Under the pieces are notes generated by a model. That model did not search any database and had not been told where the DNA came from. It saw nothing but the letters and a program-made list of their open reading frames with translations. A program made the translations under genes and the position numbers. Shown piece by piece: positions 20,991-29,500 of a DNA stretch of 33,904 bases. Every line of letters begins with the position of its first letter. The first letter of the stretch is position 1. The stretch comes from Anaerolineales bacterium UBA5797 (lineage in GTDB: Bacteria > Chloroflexota > Anaerolineae > Anaerolineales > Villigracilaceae): contig DIDP01000046.1 of the NCBI GenBank assembly GCA_002418205.1, positions 21,697 to 55,600 of the forward strand, written 5' to 3'.

Positions 20991-21983
20991 GTCATTTGGG
21001 CGGAACGTGTTGCATTCAAACAAGTCCTGGGTCTTGCAGCGACACAGGCGATCATTTTCTTTCTACTCACTTCCTGTGCGCCTGCGGTGAGACCTGTCGC
21101 GGCGGAGTCTTTGCCGACCCTCACAGCGACTCAGTCCATCATCGTTGTACCTGAATTCACACCGACATTCATTTCGCCATCGACAACCGCCACGCAAATT
21201 GCGTGCGATCCTTTCGTCGAAGATTTCTGTATCAGCGCGGGGCACTTCATCTTTCAGAATCCGATCTTCCGACCCGGCAACACATCCGTGGACATTACCT
21301 ATCGTTATGGTTCAACCCAGGACGGGAAACGCGATCCGCATCACGGGGTGGAATTCCTGAACAAGTTTGGGACGCCAGTCCATGCCGCGGGGGATGGGGT
21401 GGTACAGTTCGCAGGTCCGGATAAAGAAGCGTTGTACAGTCCCTGGGCGGATTTCTATGGAAACGTTATTGTCATCCGTCACGCGGACGAAATGTACACG
21501 TTGTATGCGCATCTTTCGAAGATCGAAGTGGAAGCCGGAGATGAAGTCAGGGCTGGCGATTTGATCGGGGAGGTCGGTCAGAGTGGCGTGGCGACAGGGA
21601 GCCATTTGCATTTTGAGGTCCGCCGCGGCGGTGATGGGACGGATTATTTCTCGACGCAAAACCCTGAATTGTGGGTGATCCCAAATAAAGAAAAAGGGAC
21701 TTCACTTGGAGCGATGGCGTTTTCCATTGTTGATGGAAACTCCGATTTTCAATTCGCCGAGTTCACCGCCCGATATCATCTTAATAAGAACGGTCCCAAG
21801 GTGAAATCGTATTATGTCGTCACCTATTCCAAGGATATGATCAATGGGGATGAGAACGCCGCGTTGGGCGATCTGCCGCCCGGGTTGTATCGTGTCGCCT
21901 TGAAATTCAACGCTCGGATCTACGAACGCTGGGTTGAAGTAGACTCGGGGAAACTCACGCAGGTCGTGTTTGTTGTGGAATAA
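20928..21983 (+). CDS. M23-family peptidase lipoprotein
   Basis: The product is 351 residues from the ATG at 20928. A hydrophobic stretch ends in the lipobox LLTSC (Cys about 50), then comes a Thr/Ser-rich linker and an M23/LytM domain (about 115-225). That domain has DPHHGVEF (first metal His, with Glu in place of the usual Asp), YTLYAHLSKI, and GSHLHFEVR carrying the HxH ligands. Such enzymes cut peptidoglycan cross-bridges or regulate amidases. Oddly, the signal sequence would be about 49 residues long, and the first 20 or so codons lie in a dispersed repeat; no other in-frame start precedes the lipobox. It begins one base after the FTCD stop, so coupling is likely. Confidence 0.8.
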   Translation: MSLRAALQCCAAIFSESGDRCVIWAERVAFKQVLGLAATQAIIFFLLTSCAPAVRPVAAESLPTLTATQSIIVVPEFTPTFISPSTTATQIACDPFVEDFCISAGHFIFQNPIFRPGNTSVDITYRYGSTQDGKRDPHHGVEFLNKFGTPVHAAGDGVVQFAGPDKEALYSPWADFYGNVIVIRHADEMYTLYAHLSKIEVEAGDEVRAGDLIGEVGQSGVATGSHLHFEVRRGGDGTDYFSTQNPELWVIPNKEKGTSLGAMAFSIVDGNSDFQFAEFTARYHLNKNGPKVKSYYVVTYSKDMINGDENAALGDLPPGLYRVALKFNARIYERWVEVDSGKLTQVVFVVE

Positions 21984-21997
21984 TATTTTGGTTTATA

Positions 21998-22060
21998 TCA
22001 TTCCGAGCGAAGTGAGGAAACCCGCCGCGCGGCGGTGGAGTATCTTCGCTCAGGGTGACA
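21998..22060. repeat. Dispersed palindromic repeat before dcd
   Basis: The element runs from TCATTCCGAGCGAAG to CTTCGCTCAGGGTGACA. GAGCGAAG (22005-22012) pairs with CTTCGCTC (22044-22051), and the centre holds the perfect 14-base palindrome 22022-22035. It occupies nearly the whole gap between the M23 and dcd genes. Confidence 0.7.
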
Positions 22061-22073
22061 CAATGGAGAAACT

Positions 22074-23633
22074 ATGGGACTGAAACCTGATCACTGGATC
22101 CGTAAGATGGCGCTGGAACAAAAAATGATCGAACCATTCGTTGATGGGCAGGTGCGCAACGGGGTGATCTCGTATGGCGTTTCCTCCTACGGATATGACA
22201 TACGTGTGGCGGACGAGTTCATGATCTTTACGAATGTCCATTCCGCCATTGTTGATCCGAAACATTTTGACACGAAATCCATGTTCGAATTCAAGGGTGA
22301 CGTGTGCATCATCCCACCCAACTCATTTGCGCTGGCACGGACGGTTGAATACTTCCGCATTCCGCGCAAGGTGCTGACGGTCTGTTTGGGCAAATCCACG
22401 TATGCGCGCTGCGGGATCATCGTCAATGTGACTCCCTTTGAACCGTGTTTTTCTGATGATACAGAAATATTGACCAAACAAGGCTGGAAGTTGGTTCGTG
22501 ATGTGCAAGTGGGTGATCAGGTTCTCGGAATGGGTGCATGTGGCTGCGCTGAATGGCAGCCTGTCCAAAAGAAACAGGAATATCCATATGAAGGCGAATT
22601 AATCCATTTCGGTGGAAAAAGCATTGACCTGCTTGTGACACCAGAACACAAATTGCTTGTGCGTAAACGAATTATTGAACGCAAAAACACCAAAGGACGA
22701 TATACCAATTGGTTCACCGTGCCCGCCGGTGAGTTGCGTGGAAAATATAATTATGAAATGCTCAGGGGCGTCAACTGGATGGGTACGGATGTTGGCGATC
22801 AGGTCGTCTTGAATGGCCAACTTTTTCCCGCGGATGCCTTCTTGGAGTTCCTTGGTTTATATCTTGGGGATGGGTCTTCGTATATGAACAAAGGCGGTTA
22901 CCTGATAAAGATCGCTGCGTTTAAAAATCGGGAAATTAAAATTGTTGCAGATGTATTAACACGATTGGGTGTGCAGTATAACCGTTCTGATAGAGGATAC
23001 CAATTCTATTCCAAAGCCTTGTATCAGGTTGTAAATCCCTTGGGGCATTCCCATGAAAAATATATACCGGATTGGGTAAAGGAACTTCCACCTGCCCGGC
23101 TTGAAAGGTTGTTGTTTGGGTTGATGAATTCTGATGGCAACAATGAAACCGAAACTTACACGACCATTTCCAAACGGCTTGCGGATGATGTTCAGGAAGT
23201 GATGTTCAAGGCGGGGTATGCGGCAATTGTGCGGGTGGCGAAACCAGAGTCGGCGCGTGAATATAATGGGCACATATTTCGAAGTAATTACCCCATTTAT
23301 AAAGTTCGGCTAGGTAGGTCGCATTTGTCACCTAAAGTCAACCCGAAGATCGAAAAGGAGATTCCTTATGAGGGGATGGTTTATGATGTTACTGTTCCAG
23401 GGCATTTGATTTTTGTACGCCGAAATGGTAAAGCTGTCTGGTCGGGAAATTGTTGGGAAGGCTACGTGACGCTGGAAATCTCGAACACCACGCCGCTCCC
23501 TGCCAAGATCTACGCCAACGAAGGTCTGGCACAAGTATTGTTCTTTGAAGCAGATGAAGAATGCGAGATCTCGTATGCGGATAAGAAAGGGAAATACCAG
23601 AAGCAACAGTCAATTGTTTTGCCGAAGTTGTAG
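22074..23633 (+). CDS. dcd: dCTP deaminase interrupted by an intein
   Basis: The 519-residue precursor splits into a 184-residue dCTP deaminase and a 335-residue intein. The N-extein (1-124) carries YGYDIRVADEF and LGKSTYARCGI with the catalytic-region Ser-Arg, and ends TPFEP. The C-extein (460-519) starts CWEGYVTLEISNTTPLPAKI, which holds the catalytic Glu (equivalent to E. coli Glu138 by motif). The enzyme makes dUTP, or dUMP in bifunctional members, from dCTP for thymidylate synthesis. The mature protein has the usual family length, so the intein must splice out for activity. GGAG lies six bases before the ATG. The aminotransferase gene starts three bases after the stop. Confidence 0.95.
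   Translation: MGLKPDHWIRKMALEQKMIEPFVDGQVRNGVISYGVSSYGYDIRVADEFMIFTNVHSAIVDPKHFDTKSMFEFKGDVCIIPPNSFALARTVEYFRIPRKVLTVCLGKSTYARCGIIVNVTPFEPCFSDDTEILTKQGWKLVRDVQVGDQVLGMGACGCAEWQPVQKKQEYPYEGELIHFGGKSIDLLVTPEHKLLVRKRIIERKNTKGRYTNWFTVPAGELRGKYNYEMLRGVNWMGTDVGDQVVLNGQLFPADAFLEFLGLYLGDGSSYMNKGGYLIKIAAFKNREIKIVADVLTRLGVQYNRSDRGYQFYSKALYQVVNPLGHSHEKYIPDWVKELPPARLERLLFGLMNSDGNNETETYTTISKRLADDVQEVMFKAGYAAIVRVAKPESAREYNGHIFRSNYPIYKVRLGRSHLSPKVNPKIEKEIPYEGMVYDVTVPGHLIFVRRNGKAVWSGNCWEGYVTLEISNTTPLPAKIYANEGLAQVLFFEADEECEISYADKKGKYQKQQSIVLPKL
22446..23450 (+). other. Intein with LAGLIDADG homing endonuclease, inside dcd
   Basis: This coding segment of 335 residues starts with Cys (CFSDDTEILTKQGW, block A). 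Block B is DLLVTPEHKLLV with Thr and His. Two dodecapeptide motifs follow, EFLGLYLGDG (about 258-267 of the precursor) and LFGLMNSDG (about 347-355), each ending in the catalytic Asp. Block F is VYDVTVPGHLIFV, and block G ends AVWSGN before Cys+1. The penultimate residue is Gly rather than the common His. The DNA is more AT-rich than the extein parts, as expected of a mobile element. Confidence 0.95.
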
Positions 23634-23636
23634 CCA

Positions 23637-24806
23637 ATGAATTTCTCCAACCGTGTTTCCCACCTCGAAGCGGAGGGCGCGTATGCCGTGCTGGCGCGCG
23701 CGCAGGATTTGGAACGTCAGGGACGCGAGATAATGCATCTCGAATTGGGTCAACCTGATTTCTTCACGCCCGAGCATGTCAAGGAGAAAGGTGTGCAGGC
23801 GATCCGCGAGAACAAAACGCGCTACACACCGCCCGCTGGTCTGGCACATTTCCGTGAGTTGATCGCGGACTTCGCGGGCAAACAGCGAAATGTCAATATC
23901 TCGCCGAACATGGTTGTTGTTGGTCCAGGCTCGAAGGTTGGGCTGTTCTTTCCCACGCTGGCGCTGGTCGAGCCGGGCGACGAGGTCATTTATCCAGATC
24001 CGGGCTTTCCCACCTATTCCGCAATGATCGGAATCGCGGGCGGGGTGGGGGTGCCGATTCCGCTTGAGGAGGAAAATCAATTTTCATTCGATCTGGATGT
24101 CTTTGACCGAAGGATTTCTGACAAAACGAAAATGATCGTTTTGAATTCACCCGCCAACCCGACCGGCGGCGTCATTCCACTCGACGATCTGAAGCACATC
24201 GCCGAGAAAGCGCAAAAACACGACGCCTGGATCCTGGCCGATGAGATCTACACGCGACTCGTCTACGATGGGATGGGCTCCGCTCCAAGCATCGCTTCCA
24301 TCGACGGGATGCTTGATCGTACGATCATAGCCGATGGCTTCTCGAAAACCTTTTCCATGACTGGCTGGCGGCTGGGATACGTGATCGCGCCTCCCAAACT
24401 GGCGGAGCGACTCGAACTGCTGGTCACGCACTCGACCGGATCCACGGCAGAGTTTACGCAATACGCCGGCATGGAAGCCTTGACCGGTCCGCAGGATTTT
24501 GTCCACGAGATGGTTACTGAATATCAAATGCGCCGTGACCGGTTGGTGGAGTTGGTCAACGCGATTCCCGGAGTCCATGCGCAGAAGCCGCAGGGCGCGT
24601 TCTATGTGTTTCCCAATGTCAAGTCGTTTGGCATCTCGGAACGGGAACTTCAGTTGCGGTTGCTCGAAGAGGAGGGAGTGGCTGTTTTGGCGGGATCAGA
24701 TTTCGGTCCCGGTGGAAGCGGGTATATCCGTCTGTGTTACGCCACGTCCATGGAGGTCATTGAACGGGCGATGGAAAAGGCAACGAGGTTTTTCGCGAGG
24801 TTATAG
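23637..24806 (+). CDS. Class I/II pyridoxal-phosphate aminotransferase (aspartate aminotransferase-like)
   Basis: This 389-residue fold-type I aminotransferase has LGQPDFFTP near the N-terminus, NSPANPTGG (about 168-176), DEIYTRLVYDG (about 202-212), the PLP lysine in SKTFSMTGWRLGY (about 235-247) and the C-terminal substrate Arg in GYIRLCYA (about 362-369). It most resembles the AspC/alanine/aromatic group. The exact amino acid cannot be fixed by reading. It starts three bases after dcd and is closed by a strong terminator, so the two probably form one transcript although their pathways differ. Confidence 0.92.
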   Translation: MNFSNRVSHLEAEGAYAVLARAQDLERQGREIMHLELGQPDFFTPEHVKEKGVQAIRENKTRYTPPAGLAHFRELIADFAGKQRNVNISPNMVVVGPGSKVGLFFPTLALVEPGDEVIYPDPGFPTYSAMIGIAGGVGVPIPLEEENQFSFDLDVFDRRISDKTKMIVLNSPANPTGGVIPLDDLKHIAEKAQKHDAWILADEIYTRLVYDGMGSAPSIASIDGMLDRTIIADGFSKTFSMTGWRLGYVIAPPKLAERLELLVTHSTGSTAEFTQYAGMEALTGPQDFVHEMVTEYQMRRDRLVELVNAIPGVHAQKPQGAFYVFPNVKSFGISERELQLRLLEEEGVAVLAGSDFGPGGSGYIRLCYATSMEVIERAMEKATRFFARL

Positions 24807-24807
24807 A

Positions 24808-24847
24808 AGAAGGAGACCGAGGCTCACACCTCGGTCTCCTTCTTTTT
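24808..24847 (+). terminator. Strong rho-independent terminator
   Basis: A perfect 15-bp GC-rich stem (24808-24822 with 24829-24843), a six-base loop and a five-T tail (24843-24847) follow two bases after the aminotransferase stop. The convergent MFS gene's stop codon lies in the T-run, so the stem may serve both transcripts. Confidence 0.92.
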
Positions 24848-26216
24848 ACCTGCTGTTGTTATTGTTGTATGCCTTGGCATCATCCATGGCTTTTTGGACG
24901 TTCACGAAGGGCAGAACGATCAGCCCCGCAATAAAGTAAAAGATGAGCGCGAGGATTCCGTAACGCAGGCTTCCAAAAATTTGATTGGCAAGACCAAAGA
25001 TCAGCGGACCTGTCCAGGAGGTGCCGCGTTCGCTGACTTCATAGAAGGAATAAAATTCTGCTTCCTTGCCATTGGGGATCATCTGGGCAAAGAGACTGCG
25101 GCTGATGGCTTGCGAACCACCCATGACCAGCGCGATGAATACTCCGAGTATGAAGAACTCCGTGATGCGTGTCTCACCTCTTAAGCCACTGTATGCATAG
25201 ATCACAACGCCCGACCAGATGAAGAGACTGACGATGATGGATTGTTTGGCGCCGATCCATTTTGCGAGTTTGCCCCAGAACAAAGCGCCAAAAAATGCAA
25301 CGAACTGGATCATTAGGATGACCGCAATGAGTGTATCCTGCGGAAGCTCCACACCTCCGCGGGCAATTGGCGCCGCCGCAAAAGTGGATGAAACGGCGAT
25401 CACTGTTTGAATACCGTCATTGTACAGAAAGTATGCGAAAAGATATTTGAGCGTTTCAGGGAAGTGTTTGACCTCACGAAAGGTTCTCCCCAATTGTTTG
25501 AACCCAACGCTGACATAGGTTTCACCCTCTGGCAGCGCACGCGCAGCGTGGCGCGGCCTTAAGCGTGACCAGGTGATGAAGGAGAATCCCAGCCACCAGA
25601 TGCCTGCAGATGCCAGGTTGATGCGTACAGCCAGATCCCCCGGCACGCCGAGATCGTCGCTAAAAATGAAGAAGGCAAGGTTGAGCGCAAGCAGAATGCC
25701 GCCGCCAAGGTATCCCATTGCCCAGCCATAGGATGAAACGCGGTCTCGTTCCTCTTCACTTGCGATATCAGGCAGGTAGGCATTGTAAAACACGATCGCT
25801 GCTCCGAAAGCAAGGTTGGCGATGATGAACAGGACGCCTCCCAGCCACCATGAACCGCCTGTTATGAGAAACATCAATATGGTTGAGACCGCGCCAATAA
25901 ACGCGAACAATTGCATCATTTGTTTTCGCAGGTGGGAATAATCTGCGATCGCTCCGAGGATCGGCAAAAACAGGACTTGAAGACCAACTGAAAAGGAAAC
26001 ACAGTAGGGGAGGAATGAATCCGGCGCGATGGGAATTCCCAGGAAGCGTGCCATTCCATCTGAATATGCTTCTGCCGCCGTTGCCGCGAGTGATGCGATA
26101 TATGGACCAAGAAATACAGTTCCCACCGTGGTACTGAAGGCTGAGTTCGCCCAGTCGTACATTGCCCAGCCGAAGATCTCACGCCTGTCATTGACCATTG
26201 CCTGCTGTGTTGCCAT
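24846..26216 (-). CDS. UMF1-family MFS transporter
   Basis: This 456-residue polytopic protein has about 12 hydrophobic helices and opens with REIFGWAMYDWANSAFSTTVGTVFLGPY, the signature of the UMF1/Atg22-like MFS group. A mid-protein NAYLPDIASEEERDRVSSYGWAMGYLGGG loop is also typical. Atg22 exports amino acids from the yeast vacuole; bacterial substrates are unknown. The frame is open far upstream, but the ATG at 26216 has GGAGG seven bases before it and matches the family start. It converges on the aminotransferase gene and diverges from rpoB. Confidence 0.9.
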   Translation of the reverse strand: MATQQAMVNDRREIFGWAMYDWANSAFSTTVGTVFLGPYIASLAATAAEAYSDGMARFLGIPIAPDSFLPYCVSFSVGLQVLFLPILGAIADYSHLRKQMMQLFAFIGAVSTILMFLITGGSWWLGGVLFIIANLAFGAAIVFYNAYLPDIASEEERDRVSSYGWAMGYLGGGILLALNLAFFIFSDDLGVPGDLAVRINLASAGIWWLGFSFITWSRLRPRHAARALPEGETYVSVGFKQLGRTFREVKHFPETLKYLFAYFLYNDGIQTVIAVSSTFAAAPIARGGVELPQDTLIAVILMIQFVAFFGALFWGKLAKWIGAKQSIIVSLFIWSGVVIYAYSGLRGETRITEFFILGVFIALVMGGSQAISRSLFAQMIPNGKEAEFYSFYEVSERGTSWTGPLIFGLANQIFGSLRYGILALIFYFIAGLIVLPFVNVQKAMDDAKAYNNNNSR

Positions 26217-26301
26217 GCTGCTGCCTCCGGAATTGGTTTTGACGATTCTATCAGTCAAAACCCTATTTGTCTCCCTTTGTTGCGTTAAATCCGGTTTATG
26301 G

Positions 26302-26307
26302 TAGAAT
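26302..26307 (+). promoter_or_regulatory. Upstream extended -10 box (TTATGGTAGAAT)
   Basis: TAGAAT preceded by TTATGG matches the window's TTGTGGTA-type promoters with one change. It could be a distal promoter of rpoB. Confidence 0.4.
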
Positions 26308-26358
26308 CCTGCGGTGCAAGGAACAGGGCAGAACATGGAAACTCGTATGAAAAATCCC

Positions 26359-26387
26359 TTGCGTATATATAAAGTTTCATATATAAT
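26359..26387 (+). promoter_or_regulatory. Promoter of rpoB
   Basis: TTGCGT (26359-26364) and a perfect TATAAT (26382-26387) are separated by 17 bases in an AT-rich stretch. Transcription from about 26394 gives a leader of about 165 bases before the ATG at 26560. Confidence 0.75.
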
Positions 26388-26398
26388 CACCGTTTGCT

Positions 26399-26425
26399 AT
26401 CCCGCCAAAAAAGTTACAGCGGGAT
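26399..26425 (+). promoter_or_regulatory. Hairpin at the 5' end of the rpoB leader
   Basis: ATCCCGC (26399-26405) pairs perfectly with GCGGGAT (26419-26425). The remaining leader to 26559 shows no other structure I can support. A 5' stem may stabilise the mRNA. Confidence 0.45.
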
Positions 26426-26559
26426 GTCTTCGTGTGTATACCGCTTCTCGCAGTATTCCTTAAACTTGAATTGCAACTGTTACCCGGCAAGAACAAAGTT
26501 TGGGAATGAGAAACGGTCATTCGTAACGGCGCACATACCCAAGGTCAGGAGTGAACCGA

Positions 26560-29500
26560 ATGTCTTCTACTTTGCCACGAAAGAGTTATGCGCGTATCCC
26601 GGTCAATATTAATCTCCCCAATCTGATCGAAGTCCAGCTTGATTCTTTTGAGCGCTTGAAGCGCGAAGGCCTTGGCGATCTGTTCCATGAAGTATCGCCA
26701 ATCGAATCTTATAACAAGGGGATGAAGCTTTATTTTCCCAGCCGTGGTCCCGAATCCAAACAGTGGGGACTGAAATATTGGTTTGGCGAGCCGAAGCACA
26801 ACATCGAAGAGTGTGTGGAACGCGACCTTACCTACGCCAGCCCGTTGTACGTTTCCGTCCTGCTGGCCGGCCCAGATATTCCTGAACCCATCAAACAGGA
26901 TATTTTCCTCGGCGACTTCCCTGAGATGACCGATAAAGGCACGTTCATTATTAATGGTACGGAACGTGTCGTCGTCTCGCAGTTGATTCGTTCCCCGGGC
27001 GTTTACTTTGAGGCGCCCACGGATCGCGCGACGGGACGCCTGCTCGCCATGTCCAAGCTGATCCCCGACCGCGGTGCGTGGATGGAGTTCGAGACCCGCA
27101 AATCCGATTACATCATTTTGAAATTCAACCGCAAGCGCACTGTGCCGATCACGGTGTTCCTGCGCGCGCTGGCGGCTGTCGATGACGGCATCAAGGATTC
27201 TCCGCTCAAGACCGGCTCGGATGAAGAATTGCTGGCTTTGTTCAAAGATGTCGATAACAACCCTGAACGGCTCTTCATTGCATCCACACTCAAGCAGGAA
27301 CCCGAATGGGACCTTTCCGGTGGCTTGACGATCGCCGAAGCCGCGTTGATCGAGTTCTTCCGAAAGATGCGTCCGGGTGATCCCGCCACGCTGGAAAATG
27401 CCCGCCAGTTCCTGGAAGAGCAATTGTTCGATCAGCGCCATTATGACCTTGAGCGCGTCGGTCGTTACAAACTCAATCAAAAGCTCGATCTGGAAATCCC
27501 CATTCCACATCGCACGGTCACAAAGAACGATATTATTCGACTCATCCGCCGCATGATCCAGATCAACAACGGGATCGAGCCGCCGGACGATATCGATCAC
27601 CTCGGCAACCGCCGCGTAAAGACTGTGGGGGAGTTGATCCAGAACAAATTGCGGATCGGCCTGCGACGTATGGAGCGCGTGATCAAGGAGCGCATGTCCA
27701 TTCGCGATCAGGAGCAGTTATCACCAGTGACGCTGGTCAACATCCGCCCGGTGGTTGCGGCGCTGCGCGAGTTCTTCGGTTCGTCACAGCTTTCGCAGTT
27801 CATGGATCAGACCAACCCGTTGGCTGAGTTACGCCACAAGCGGACTCTTTCGGCGCTGGGTCCAGGCGGCCTGCGGCGTGAACGCGCAGGCTTTGATGTC
27901 CGTGATGTGCATCACTCACACTATGGCCGTATCTGCCCGATCGAGACCCCTGAAGGTCCAAACATCGGTTTGATCGGTCGTCTGGCATCCTTTGCGCGGG
28001 TCAATGAGTACGGTTTTATAGAAACCCCTTACCGCAAGGTCTTCCGCACCATGCAAGCCGAGGATGAGCGCCTTGAAGGGCGCACGTTGCGCGAGAATGT
28101 GGTCGATCCCAAAACCGAGGAAGTGCTGTACAAGGCTGGTGAAAAGATCGACGCCAGGATGGCAAAGAAGATCGCCAAGATCGGTAACCCGGTTGCGATC
28201 AAGCCTTATGTTTCCGATCAATTCGACTACCTCTCCGCGGACGCGGAGGATAAATATGTCATTGCGCAGGCAAATGCTCCGTTGACAGATGACAAGGAGT
28301 TCGTTCGCGAGCGCGTGTCATCCCGTTATCACTCCGGGTTTATCTTCTCGACACCTGATGCCGTGGATTATATGGATGTCGCTCCTCATCAGGTGGTGGG
28401 TATCAGCGCGGCGTTGATCCCGTTCCTTGAACACGACGATGCCAACCGCGCCCTGATGGGATCGAACATGCAGGCGCAGGCTGTACCGTTGGTTCGCCCC
28501 GAGATCCCGTTGGTCTCCACGGGCATGGAATATCATGCCGCGCTTGACTCAGGTCAGGTCGTGGTGGCGGAGGCAAATGGCGAAGTCACTTCTGTGACCG
28601 GGAGCTCGATCACGGTCAAGGAAAGAGGCGGCAACATCCGGACGTATCAGTTGCGCAAATATCAGCGTTCCAATCAGAGCACCTGCATCGACCAACGCCC
28701 AGCCGTGGTGAAGGGGCAGGTCATCAAGAAAGGTGACATCATTGCAGATTCTTCGTCAACCGAAAGCGGGCAGTTGGCGCTTGGTCAGAATGTCGTTGTC
28801 TCGTTCCTTTCATGGGAAGGCGGAAACTTTGAAGATGCGATCCTGATCTCCGAGCGGCTTGTTCAGGATGATCGCTTCACATCCGTCCACATTGAGAAGT
28901 ATGAAGTTGAAGCCCGTGATACGAAGTTGGGTCCCGAGGAAATTACACGCGACATTCCCAATGTCGGTGACGATGCGATCAAGGACCTGGATGAGAACGG
29001 CATTATCCGCATAGGCGCCGAAGTCGGTCCGAACGATATTCTGGTTGGAAAGATCACGCCGAAAGGCGAGAAGGAACTCACCCCTGAAGAGAGACTCCTC
29101 AGGGCGATCTTTGGTGAAAAATCGCGTGACGTGAAGGATACGTCCCTGCGCATGCCGCATGGTGAACGCGGCAAGGTTGTGGATGTCAAAGTTTTCACAC
29201 GAGAGGAAAACTCCGACCTCTCCGCCGGTGTGGATATGATGGTTCGTGTCTCTGTTGCGCAACGTCGCAAGTTGACCGCCGGCGACAAGATGGCGGGACG
29301 CCATGGTAATAAGGGTGTTGTGTCAAAGGTTGTCCCTGTGGAGGACATGCCCTTCCTTGAAGATGGCACTCCCGTTGACATCATTTTGAATCCGTTGGGT
29401 GTGCCCGGTCGTATGAACATCGGTCAGGTATTGGAAGTTCACCTGGGTTGGGCGGCGAAGCGGCTCGGTTATCGCGCCATCACGCCTGTGTTTGATGGAG

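Noticed and set aside
22446..23450. Frameshift or gene fusion as an explanation for the long dcd
   Set aside because: The frame is continuous and every intein block is in order, while the two flanks join into a complete deaminase.
26545..27600. Minus-strand open frame of about 351 codons opposite rpoB
   Set aside because: It lies entirely within the highly conserved rpoB coding sequence and resembles no protein.
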